22,617 nucleotides of DNA from Piscirickettsiaceae bacterium. GTDB lineage: Bacteria; Pseudomonadota; Gammaproteobacteria; Methylococcales; Cycloclasticaceae. The notes below the pieces were generated by a model, which did no database searches, was not told where the DNA came from, and saw only the letters and a list, made by a program, of their open reading frames with translations. The number at the start of each line of letters is the position of its first letter. Position 1 is the stretch's first letter. Below are positions 1-6,673 of the stretch, in pieces. The stretch lies in contig NVSW01000008.1 in assembly GCA_002401365.1 (NCBI GenBank), positions 1 to 22,617 on the forward strand, in the 5' to 3' direction. The position numbers and the translations under genes are program-made.

Positions 1-541
1 CTGGACCGTCTAGCGGTGTTGCTAGGCCAGGAATGGCACCGAGTTGGTCTTGTATGTCTTTAAAAGCACCACCAAACAATTCAAGAGGGTCATCTCGGTA
101 GTCAGCGCCTAAGCCAGCGTCAGCTTCTAAGCCAAAACCAACAAATAGCTTTGGAGAAAGTTGAAGTGATATGCCAAGCGTCGGAACAATATAATTGTCA
201 GCATCTGAATGGTGGTCACCATGAGCAGAGAAACTTCCTAATGGAACTGTACTGAGTGTAGTGTCTGTTTGAACATTAATATCAGTAATACTAACTATTG
301 CAGCGCCAAAGTTAAAATTTACACCTGGAAATTGAGTAAGTGTTGCTGGGTTGCCGGCGACTGCTGCTGATACTTCTTGTGGGCGAGTATATGCTGCACC
401 GGCCATGCCACCAGCGGCCGAATGTGCTGACAAGTTAAAATCAGTACCAGTACTGATTGCTTGAGCGCCTGTAGAAGCAACCAACATGGCCATGCCCGCT
501 GCTACTCCAAGTGCTATTGGTGTTTTATTAAATGTTCCCAT
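1..541 (-). CDS. OMPP1/FadL/TodX-family outer-membrane transport protein (3' end outside window)
   Basis: The first 180 codons of a porin-like protein of the FadL family, which takes hydrophobic compounds (long-chain fatty acids, aromatic or other hydrocarbons) across the outer membrane. The start is ATG at 541-539, preceded by AGGGGA at 6-12 bases, a strong ribosome binding site. Residues 1-28 are a classic signal peptide ending in AQA. The mature N-terminus (ISTGTDFNLSAHSAAGGMAG) resembles the FadL plug region, and GNPATLTQF carries the family's conserved NPA motif. The reading frame stays open to the window edge, so the beta-barrel is mostly missing here. It is divergent from fliK and has no evident link to motility. 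The family call is firm; the substrate cannot be told from this fragment. Confidence 0.85.
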   Translation of the reverse strand, partial: MGTFNKTPIALGVAAGMAMLVASTGAQAISTGTDFNLSAHSAAGGMAGAAYTRPQEVSAAVAGNPATLTQFPGVNFNFGAAIVSITDINVQTDTTLSTVPLGSFSAHGDHHSDADNYIVPTLGISLQLSPKLFVGFGLEADAGLGADYRDDPLELFGGAFKDIQDQLGAIPGLATPLDGP

Positions 542-569
542 TATTGAGTTCCCCTAAATTTTAGTTTTT

Positions 570-579
570 ATAACGTTAT
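570..579. repeat. 10-bp perfect palindrome ATAACGTTAT in the porin 5' leader
   Basis: ATAACGTTAT reads the same on both strands and lies about 30 bases upstream of the porin start codon, inside the probable transcript leader. It could be a small operator half-site, but a 10-bp palindrome in AT-rich DNA can easily arise by chance. Confidence 0.3.
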
Positions 580-619
580 GAATATTAATTTGCTAATTTA
601 ATTATAAAATAGCAGGTAT

Positions 620-648
620 ATAATAGTTGTGTAATTGTAAAAAAACAA
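620..648 (-). promoter_or_regulatory. Possible sigma-70 promoter of the FadL-family gene
   Basis: Reading leftward, TTGTTT (648-643) and TATTAT (625-620) are separated by 17 bases. The -10 matches consensus at 5 of 6 positions, the -35 only at 3 of 6. Transcription would start near 612, leaving a leader of about 70 bases. The region is so AT-rich that chance matches are likely, so this is tentative. Confidence 0.25.
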
Positions 649-826
649 CATTAAAATAGAATTAATCTATTAAACCTATTAAACAATTGATATACATAGT
701 ATTTTTGTTGTCTTTTTTTTGTAAATATATCTTTAATTTTGTATTATTCGTGTAGTAGGGTTTCTATTTATTTGTAGTTGTATTACCAACACAGGTTTGC
801 TACTTAGTTAAATTCTATTGTATATA

Positions 827-842
827 TGGCATGGCATTTGCT
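827..842 (+). promoter_or_regulatory. Sigma-54 (RpoN) promoter of fliK
   Basis: TGGCATGGCATTTGCT fits the sigma-54 consensus TGGCACG-N4-TTGCW at every fixed position except one (T for C at position 6). The invariant GG (828-829) and GC (840-841) are exactly 10 bases apart. Transcription would start near 853, about 34 bases before the fliK ATG. Sigma-54 control of mid-class flagellar genes, with an enhancer-binding activator of the FleQ/FlrA/FlrC type, is established for polar flagellar systems in gammaproteobacteria. Confidence 0.85.
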
Positions 843-886
843 TTGTTTGTGATGTAACAAATTAAAGCAACTTTGGAGTAGTGCTA

Positions 887-2146
887 ATGGATGTACAGTT
901 AAGCTTGAATTTACCGTCGGCTGGGTCTGATAATTTAGTTAGTAATGGTTCTATAGGCTCAACATCTAAGTCTAGAAGCGATAATTTCTCTGATCATTTA
1001 GATAAGAAAATAGACCACTTAGAAAAACAACATAAAAATACAACAAAATCTGCTGATAGTACAGGTAAAGCTAATAAAAATCAGAAGGTTAATGGTAGTT
1101 CGTCTTTAACTAAAGATGATAGTTTATCTGAGCCAGTAAAAGATAAAATTGATTCGCATTCATTGGTTAAGGCGGATTCGCCGGATGCAAAAACACCTGA
1201 TGTGGAGGATGGCGTAACAGCAGCTAAGGTTGTTGTTGATTTGCATGATGAGTCATTCAACGATAAGGTGGGTATAAGTTTGTCTACAGGTGATTCTTTG
1301 CCGCTCGGCAATTCCTTGCCATTTATAACGTCTTTAAATGATGGGTTACAGCAGTCGTTAACAAACGATATTGTTTTTGATCCGCTAGCTGATGCTGGGG
1401 ACGTAGTGCTGCCTGTTTCAGCGTTGTCAATAAATTTACCCGTTGATAGTAAGCCAACTGTTAAGGGCAAAAGCTTTACGGTTGCCTATAATGATGTAAC
1501 AAACTCTTCTATCCAGAGTAACGCTCTTGAGGTTGTTAAATCTAGTGATAAATTATTTGATGGTTTTAGCTTGAAAAACCTTCTAACAACAGCGAATGGA
1601 GCTGATAGCCGAGGTGGCCAAGATAATTTAACTCCGTTAACCATTGTTAATGGACTAACAACTAACCAGCCTAGCTCTATTGTTACTGACAAACCACTGT
1701 TGACGGTAGATACGCCGATGACTAGCCCGCGATGGGCGAATGACTTTAATCAACACGTTCAATGGATGGTGAATAAGTCCATGACGGCTGCGCAAATTCG
1801 TTTAAACCCACAACAACTTGGACCGATTGAAGTTAGGGTACATATGAACAATGATCAAGCGACGATTTCGTTCACCGCGCAGCATGGTGCAACCCGAGAG
1901 GCAATTGATGCAGCATTGCCTCGTTTGCGAGAGATGTTAAGTGAGCAGCAAGTTGGGTTAGTTGACGTCAATGTATCGCAACATTCATTTGCTGAACAAC
2001 ATCAACAGCAATTATCTGATGGTGCTGACGGTGGTTTGACGGGTAATATCAATGATGCTTCTACAGACGATGATGAGCTTGCATTGAATGCGGGTTTTGA
2101 CGGTATGCAAGTGGTGTACGAAGGCTTGTTTAATAAATATGCATAG
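887..2146 (+). CDS. fliK: Flagellar hook-length control protein FliK
   Basis: FliK is the secreted molecular ruler that measures hook length and switches the export gate (through the FlhB C-terminal domain) from hook to filament substrates. This protein is 419 residues. About the first 280 are low-complexity, rich in Ser, Asp, Asn and Lys, as usual for the secreted, poorly conserved ruler part. The conserved hook-length domain lies at about 285-375 and includes AAQIRLNPQQLGPIEVRVHM followed by the block ending in LPRLREMLSEQQVGLVDVNV. The start is ATG 887: GGAG at 875-878 is 8 bases away, whereas a GTG at 881 would be only 2 bases from it. The gene has its own sigma-54 promoter and a terminator directly behind it, so it appears to be transcribed alone. 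Confidence 0.93.
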   Translation: MDVQLSLNLPSAGSDNLVSNGSIGSTSKSRSDNFSDHLDKKIDHLEKQHKNTTKSADSTGKANKNQKVNGSSSLTKDDSLSEPVKDKIDSHSLVKADSPDAKTPDVEDGVTAAKVVVDLHDESFNDKVGISLSTGDSLPLGNSLPFITSLNDGLQQSLTNDIVFDPLADAGDVVLPVSALSINLPVDSKPTVKGKSFTVAYNDVTNSSIQSNALEVVKSSDKLFDGFSLKNLLTTANGADSRGGQDNLTPLTIVNGLTTNQPSSIVTDKPLLTVDTPMTSPRWANDFNQHVQWMVNKSMTAAQIRLNPQQLGPIEVRVHMNNDQATISFTAQHGATREAIDAALPRLREMLSEQQVGLVDVNVSQHSFAEQHQQQLSDGADGGLTGNINDASTDDDELALNAGFDGMQVVYEGLFNKYA

Positions 2147-2182
2147 CGTCTAACGCTCTAGTTCCCCTCTAGGGCTTTATCG

Positions 2183-2213
2183 CCGACATATCGTTTAGGT
2201 ATGTCGGTTTTTT
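2183..2213 (+). terminator. Rho-independent terminator after fliK
   Basis: An 8-bp perfect stem, CCGACATA (2183-2190) pairing with TATGTCGG (2200-2207), closes a 9-base loop and is followed at once by six T residues (2208-2213). It starts 36 bases after the fliK stop and separates fliK from the fliL operon. Confidence 0.88.
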
Positions 2214-2230
2214 AATGACTAAATTTTGAC
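2213..2230. repeat. Upstream copy of an 18-bp direct repeat before the fliL operon promoter
   Basis: TAATGACTAAATTTTGAC is an exact match to 2256-2273. The two copies are 43 bp apart start to start, about four helical turns, on the same strand. This copy centres about 129 bp upstream of the predicted sigma-54 transcription start, where enhancer-binding proteins usually sit. The right half (AAATTTTGAC) loosely resembles half of the published FleQ box. A binding site is an inference; the repeat itself is seen directly. Confidence 0.6.
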
Positions 2231-2255
2231 GACTACTCGGTTACTGTCCTTATAA

Positions 2256-2273
2256 TAATGACTAAATTTTGAC
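2256..2273. repeat. Downstream copy of the 18-bp direct repeat before the fliL operon promoter
   Basis: Identical to 2213-2230 (TAATGACTAAATTTTGAC). This copy centres about 86 bp upstream of the predicted start site of the fliL operon. Two helically phased copies in a short non-coding region suggest cooperative binding of a sigma-54 activator. Confidence 0.6.
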
Positions 2274-2324
2274 TCTTTTGATTTTTAGTGTATTTAACAC
2301 ATTGAAAAACAAAAGGTTATTAAG

Positions 2325-2340
2325 TGGCATAGCTATTGCT
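2325..2340 (+). promoter_or_regulatory. Sigma-54 (RpoN) promoter of the fliLMNOPQR-flhBA-flhFG-fliA operon
   Basis: TGGCATAGCTATTGCT has the invariant GG (2326-2327) and GC (2338-2339) with exactly 10 bases between them. It differs from the fliK promoter at only four positions in the variable core, and both have T where consensus has C at position 6. Transcription would begin near 2351, 28 bases before fliL, whose ribosome binding site GAGGGG is at 2368-2373. Confidence 0.85.
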
Positions 2341-2378
2341 TGCCTTGTTTTTAATAATATTTATAAAGAGGGGTAATT

Positions 2379-2932
2379 ATGGCCGAAGAAGAACAAGAAG
2401 ATGACGTAGTAGAGGCTAAGAGCGGTTCTAAAAAAATGATCATTATAATTGCCGGTGGTGTTATGGCATTGCTCATTATTGTTGCTGCAACATTATTTTT
2501 TACCGGTTTTTTTGATGAAAAAGCACCTGTAAATGCAGACGATGCAACGCAGGAACTGTCCGAGTCTGAAAACACCACGACGGATGATGGTGATGAAGCT
2601 GCTAGCGAAGATGAAAAGCAAACCTTATACCAAGAACTCAACCACCATTTATGGTTAATTTTCAGGGCTCTAGCATCAGGGTAATGAAGGTTTCAATAAG
2701 CGTGATGGCCAGGGATGAGGCAACTTTAGAGGCGGTAAAACTGCATAACCCAGTCATAAGAAATAATCTTTTATTGCTGTTGTCGAGCGAAGATCCTGAA
2801 TTACTTAAAACATCAGATGGGAAAACCAAACTTCAAACATCTATTTTGGAAGAAATTAATAAGGTGTTAAAGGAAAGAAAGGCTAAGACATTAGTCGAAG
2901 CGGTATTTTTTACAGACTTGGTGATGCAATAA
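2379..2932 (+). pseudogene. fliL: fliL, flagellar basal-body stator-associated protein, split by an apparent -1 frameshift
   Basis: FliL is an inner-membrane protein that surrounds and supports the stator units. As written, the gene reads as two overlapping frames. The first (2379-2684) gives an acidic cytoplasmic tail, one membrane helix at about residues 20-45 (MIIIIAGGVMALLIIVAATL) and a Glu/Asp/Thr-rich linker, then runs off into LNHHLWLIF and stops. The second frame carries the conserved FliL domain, with PPFMVNFQGSS, SVMARDEATLEAV and NPVIRNNLLLLLSS. Restoring one C after AAC at 2640-2642 would give ELNPPFMVNF and an intact protein of about 184 residues. No ribosome binding site precedes the ATG at 2651, and no slippery heptamer was found. 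This is therefore either a real inactivating mutation or a sequencing or assembly error. fliM follows directly at 2933. Confidence 0.85.
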
Positions 2933-3937
2933 ATGTCAGATGCTGATCTTTTATCACAGGAAGAAATTGATGCTTTATTACATGGTGTTGATGATGGTGA
3001 TGTTGAAACTGAAACGGGCGTAGATAATTCTGGTGAAGCAACTGGGTATGACTTTACCAGCCAAGATCGAATTATTCGCGGCAGAATGCCAACGCTTGAG
3101 ATGGTTAATGAGCGGTTCGCGCGGTATTTTAGGGTTACGCTGTTTAACTTTTTACGACGCTCGGCTGAAATATCTATTTCGGGCATTCAAATGCTAAAAT
3201 TTTCAGAATACGTACATAGTCTATTTGTACCCACTAACCTGAATATTGTAAAAATTAAACCATTACGTGGTTCTGCTTTATTTGTGTTTGACCCCGGTTT
3301 GGTCTTTACCATTGTTGACAGCTATTTTGGTGGTTCGGGGCGTTTTCATAACAAGATTGAAGGTCGTGAGTTTACCGCCACTGAAATGCGTGTTGTGCGT
3401 ATTATTTTAGATTTGGTTTTTAAGGATTTAAAACAAGCGTGGGCACCGGTGCTTGATCTTGAATTTGAATATTCAAATTCAGAAGTAAACCCTCAATTTG
3501 CAAATATTGTTAGCCCTACTGAGGTGATGGTCGTATCGACGCTTCACTTAGAGTTAGAAGGTGGCGGTGGTGACATTCAATTTAGCTTGCCATATTCAAT
3601 GCTTGAACCCATTAGGGAGCTTTTAGACGCAGGCATTCAAAGTGACCGAGGTGATACGGATGGACGCTGGAAGAGCATGTTAAGAAAGGAAATAAAAACA
3701 GCAGAAGTACAGGTATCAACGACCTTGCTAACAAAAAAAATGCTTTTAAGGGATATTTTGGACTTTAAAGAGGGTGATATTTTGCCGATAGACCTTCCTG
3801 AGCAAGTGACTATTGAATCTGGAGAAATGCCTCTTTTTAGAGGAAAGCTGGGCGTCAGTAATGACCATTATGCGGTACAGCTTCAAGAGAAAGTTGAACG
3901 ATATGAAGATAAGAAGGTAGCAAAGGATCAGGAGTAA
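2933..3937 (+). CDS. fliM: Flagellar motor switch protein FliM
   Basis: FliM is the C-ring switch component that binds phosphorylated CheY and sets the direction of rotation. The N-terminus has the CheY-binding peptide LLSQEEIDALL (residues 5-15). The middle CheC-like domain follows, with RGRMPTLEMVNERFARYFR and DPGLVFTIVDSYFGGSGR. The C-terminal SpoA domain contacts FliN (about 255-325). The length of 334 residues is normal. The start ATG follows directly on the fliL stop (TAAATG), and there is a 3-base gap before fliN, so translation of the three is probably coupled. Confidence 0.97.
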   Translation: MSDADLLSQEEIDALLHGVDDGDVETETGVDNSGEATGYDFTSQDRIIRGRMPTLEMVNERFARYFRVTLFNFLRRSAEISISGIQMLKFSEYVHSLFVPTNLNIVKIKPLRGSALFVFDPGLVFTIVDSYFGGSGRFHNKIEGREFTATEMRVVRIILDLVFKDLKQAWAPVLDLEFEYSNSEVNPQFANIVSPTEVMVVSTLHLELEGGGGDIQFSLPYSMLEPIRELLDAGIQSDRGDTDGRWKSMLRKEIKTAEVQVSTTLLTKKMLLRDILDFKEGDILPIDLPEQVTIESGEMPLFRGKLGVSNDHYAVQLQEKVERYEDKKVAKDQE

Positions 3938-3940
3938 TTT

Positions 3941-4429
3941 ATGAGTGATGAAGAAAACGAAAACGAAAATAAAGATGAAAATAATAATAAAATTGAAAAT
4001 GATAACAAAAATGAAAATGACGATGGCGCAGATTGGGGAGATGCTTTGGATGAGCAAGCGGCCGGTGAAGCTGGAGGTGATTGGGGTGATGCTTTAGAAG
4101 AACAGGCATCAGCTGAAGCCGCGTCTTTTGATGAAGTATCAGATAACGGCATAAAAAGTATTGATAGTGAGCTGAATTTAGACGTTTTATTAGATGTTCC
4201 CGTGACGGTGTCAATGGAAGTGGGGAATACTAAAATCAGTATCCGTAACTTACTGCAACTTAATCAGGGTTCTGTTATTGAGCTGGATAGGTTGGCTGGC
4301 GAACCAATGGATGTATTGGTTAATGGGACGCTAATCGCCCGTGGAGAAGTGGTCGTGGTAAACGATAAATTTGGTCTTCGATTGACCGATATCATAACTC
4401 CAGCAGAACGCGTTAAAAAGCTTAAATAA
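3941..4429 (+). CDS. fliN: Flagellar motor switch protein FliN with unusual N-terminal extension
   Basis: FliN forms the base of the C-ring, helps switching and docks the export ATPase complex. The C-terminal SpoA domain is typical (about residues 80-160: LDVLLDVPVTVSMEVGNTKI, then LLQLNQGSVIELDRLAGEP, then IARGEVVVVNDKFGLRLTDI). The N-terminus is odd. Residues 2-28 are almost only Glu, Asn, Lys and Asp, and are followed by two copies of DWGDAL(D/E)EQA, at about 30-40 and 47-57. Most FliN proteins have a short acidic leader and one such W-x-x-A-L-x-E-Q motif. GGAG at 3930-3933 supports the ATG at 3941. The stop overlaps the fliO start (TAATG). Confidence 0.95.
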   Translation: MSDEENENENKDENNNKIENDNKNENDDGADWGDALDEQAAGEAGGDWGDALEEQASAEAASFDEVSDNGIKSIDSELNLDVLLDVPVTVSMEVGNTKISIRNLLQLNQGSVIELDRLAGEPMDVLVNGTLIARGEVVVVNDKFGLRLTDIITPAERVKKLK

Positions 4430-4860
4430 TGCATTTTATTGTATCCAAGATTAATGTTTTTGTAGGCTGCTGCTTTACAAGTGTTGCCTATGCTGAAGAG
4501 GCGATTGTTATCGGTTCGAAAAGTACGGATCCATTTTCCACAGCAAACCTAAGCCAATGGACAGTAGGCTTAATAACAATTTTACTCATCATCGGGACAA
4601 TTGCTTGGCTGGTAAAACGGTTCAGCCATTTTGGTAATGGACAGGTTGGGCAAATGAAGATAGTTGCTGGTTTATCGGTGGGCCATCGTGAAAAAGTGGT
4701 ATTGATACGTGCGGGTGAACAGCACTTGCTTATAGGTGTTGCGCCTGGGCGAGTACAAACGCTGCACACGTTTGCGAAAAATGAAATAGCTGACACAAAC
4801 CAACCAGGGAGTTTCCAACAAAGCATGCGAGATGTTTTAACTAAAGAGGTTGAAGTATGA
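4429..4860 (+). CDS. fliO: Flagellar export assembly protein FliO
   Basis: FliO is a small membrane protein that assists assembly of the FliP/FliR export gate core. This one has 143 residues. It begins with a hydrophobic signal-like segment (1-22), has one clear membrane helix at about 45-63 (VGLITILLIIGTIAWLV), and then the cytoplasmic FliO domain with KIVAGLSVGHREKVVLI and QHLLIGVAPGRVQTLH. The start overlaps the fliN stop and the stop overlaps the fliP start (ATGA). Sequence conservation in this family is modest, but position and pattern agree. Confidence 0.92.
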   Translation: MHFIVSKINVFVGCCFTSVAYAEEAIVIGSKSTDPFSTANLSQWTVGLITILLIIGTIAWLVKRFSHFGNGQVGQMKIVAGLSVGHREKVVLIRAGEQHLLIGVAPGRVQTLHTFAKNEIADTNQPGSFQQSMRDVLTKEVEV

Positions 4861-5591
4861 GCCAGGCTAAGTTATTAATCGCATTCGTTTTGTTACTTAC
4901 GCCACTCAGCTCGTATGCGGTGCAAGGGATTGAGGCTATTACCATTGCGGGCGATGGGAAAAGTTATTCGGTAACATTGCAAATTTTAGCAATAATGACG
5001 TTGTTAACGGTATTGCCTAGTTTGCTGGTAATGATGACGTCGTTTACCCGAATTATTATTGTTTTATCTATTCTTAGACAAGCAATGGGAACGCCGCAAA
5101 CACCCAGTAATCAAATTTTACTTGGGCTTGCTTTGTTTTTAACTTTTTTCATCATGTCACCCATATTTGAGAAGGCAAATAACGATGCTTTGCAGCCTTA
5201 TTTGAATGATGAAATAGCCGCTGACATTGCCATTAGCAAAGCGATTAGCCCGTTTCGTGAATTTATGTTGCGGCAAACTCGAAATAGTGATCTAGAGATG
5301 TTTGCCAGAATCTCTGGCGCTGAACCTATTCAGTCTGCAGACGATGTGCCGCTGTCTTTATTGTTGCCTGCTTTTGTCACCAGTGAGCTAAAAACAGCCT
5401 TTCAAATTGGCTTTATGATTTTTATTCCGTTTTTGATCATTGATATGGTGGTCGCAAGTGTGTTGATGTCGATGGGAATGATGATGTTGTCGCCGTTGAT
5501 TATTTCGTTACCCTTTAAGTTGATGTTGTTTGTTTTAGTGGATGGCTGGGCGCTTATTATGGAAACGCTCGCGGCTAGCTTTTTTAGTTAG
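4857..5591 (+). CDS. fliP: Flagellar type III export gate protein FliP
   Basis: FliP forms the pentameric core of the export gate with FliR and FliQ. This protein is 244 residues. An N-terminal cleavable signal peptide ends near SSYA (about residue 22), and several membrane helices follow. Family motifs include PSLLVMMTSFTRIIIVLSIL, RQAMGTPQTPSNQILLGLAL, PFREFMLRQTR and the helical end MGMMMLSPLIISLPFKLMLF. The ATG overlaps the fliO stop. Ten bases separate its stop from the fliQ start. Confidence 0.97.
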   Translation: MSQAKLLIAFVLLLTPLSSYAVQGIEAITIAGDGKSYSVTLQILAIMTLLTVLPSLLVMMTSFTRIIIVLSILRQAMGTPQTPSNQILLGLALFLTFFIMSPIFEKANNDALQPYLNDEIAADIAISKAISPFREFMLRQTRNSDLEMFARISGAEPIQSADDVPLSLLLPAFVTSELKTAFQIGFMIFIPFLIIDMVVASVLMSMGMMMLSPLIISLPFKLMLFVLVDGWALIMETLAASFFS

Positions 5592-5601
5592 AGGATACAA
5601 A

Positions 5602-5871
5602 ATGACTCCGGATAGTGTAATGGAACTAGGTCAACGGGCCTTACAGATAACAGTGATGTTGTCGGCCCCTATTTTATTATCAGCGTTAGCAATTGGTTTG
5701 TTAGTGGCTATGTTTCAGGCCGCTACACAAATAAATGAAATGACGTTAAGTTTTGTTCCCAAACTACTTGTTACGGTTCTTGTGTTATCAGTTGCTGGCC
5801 CTTGGATGTTACGTTTGATTATTACATTTACCCGAGAAACGTTTCTAAAAATCCCTGAGATGGTTGGCTAG
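5602..5871 (+). CDS. fliQ: Flagellar type III export gate protein FliQ
   Basis: FliQ is an 89-residue two-helix protein of the export gate. The start is ATG 5602, preceded by GAGGA (5591-5595), and gives MTPDSVMELGQRALQITVML, the standard FliQ N-terminus; an in-frame extension upstream lies inside fliP and is not used. Helix 1 is at about 15-38 and helix 2 at about 52-75. QAATQINEMTLSFVPKLL is the signature between them. Length is exactly that of the family. Confidence 0.96.
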   Translation: MTPDSVMELGQRALQITVMLSAPILLSALAIGLLVAMFQAATQINEMTLSFVPKLLVTVLVLSVAGPWMLRLIITFTRETFLKIPEMVG

Positions 5872-5884
5872 CGAGAGTTGAAAA

Positions 5885-6673
5885 ATGGTGATTAGCGAGC
5901 ATCAAATATCAGCCTGGTTAGCCAGCTTTATTTGGCCTTTTCTGAGAGTAAGCTCAATGTTTGTTGCTATCCCAGTGTTTAGTGGTCGGTTTGTGGATAG
6001 GCGTGTTCTGGTTGGTGTCTCGTTGTTGATTACTTTTTTTACGATACCTTTAATTCCTCAGACCGAGGCGTTCGATATTTTTACGCATGCAGGTATTATC
6101 ACTGGTTTTCAGCAAGTTTTAATCGGTCTAATGATGGGCTTTGTATTGCAGCTCGTTTTTGCAGCCATTGTGTTTGCGGGACAAGGAATTGCTTACAGTA
6201 TGGGCTTAGGTTTTGCCTCAATGGTCGACCCAGCATCTGGTGTTAGTGTGCCGGTTATTAGTCAGTTTTATTTAATTTTAGCAACATTGTTATTTTTGGT
6301 ACTGGGCGGGCACCTGGTGTTAATAGAGATGCTGATTGATAGTTTCAGAACCTTACCAATTGGTGTAGATGGGCTTGAGCGGGTTGACATTTGGGGTGTT
6401 ATTGCTTGGTCTAGCCGCTTGTTTTCTGCGGGGTTGTTAATGGCATTGCCGGCTATTACATCGTTATTGATGATTAATATTGCTTTTGGTGTTGTCACTA
6501 GAGCTGCACCCCAGTTAAATATTTTTGCAGTGGGTTTCCCCATTACACTGGTGTTAGGTGCGTTATTAATGTGGGTGACAGTGCCAGCAGTAATGGGAAA
6601 CTTCACCAATTTGTTAGCTGAAAGTTACGGTGTTATCGGCACCTTTCTTCGCATAGGTGACGGACGTGGCTGA
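5885..6673 (+). CDS. fliR: Flagellar type III export gate protein FliR
   Basis: FliR joins FliP and FliQ to complete the helical export gate. This protein has 262 residues and about six membrane helices. Recognisable blocks are FLRVSSMFVAIPVFSGRFV near the start, QQVLIGLMMGFVLQLVFAAI, GQGIAYSMGLGFASMVDPAS and APQLNIFAVGFPITLVLGAL. GAGAG at 5873-5877 serves as the ribosome binding site. The end overlaps the flhB start by 8 bases. Confidence 0.96.
   Translation: MVISEHQISAWLASFIWPFLRVSSMFVAIPVFSGRFVDRRVLVGVSLLITFFTIPLIPQTEAFDIFTHAGIITGFQQVLIGLMMGFVLQLVFAAIVFAGQGIAYSMGLGFASMVDPASGVSVPVISQFYLILATLLFLVLGGHLVLIEMLIDSFRTLPIGVDGLERVDIWGVIAWSSRLFSAGLLMALPAITSLLMINIAFGVVTRAAPQLNIFAVGFPITLVLGALLMWVTVPAVMGNFTNLLAESYGVIGTFLRIGDGRG

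Larger units (their letters stand above)
542..886. other. AT-rich divergent intergenic region between the FadL-family gene and fliK
   Basis: 345 bases without a credible gene. It is strongly AT-rich with several T and A runs. It holds the ribosome binding site and a possible sigma-70 promoter for the leftward porin gene, a 10-bp palindrome near that gene's start, and a sigma-54 promoter for the rightward fliK. No terminator or RNA gene was recognised. Confidence 0.8.

Noticed and set aside
2631..2684. Programmed -1 ribosomal frameshifting in fliL
   Set aside because: No slippery heptamer in register and no clear downstream stem-loop. The -1 slip at CAC CAT would not allow re-pairing. A one-base deletion explains the data more simply.
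3928..4214. Minus-strand open frames opposite the fliN low-complexity leader
   Set aside because: They are the mirror of the Asn/Glu/Lys repeat tract (giving Phe/Ser/Ile runs), not independent genes.
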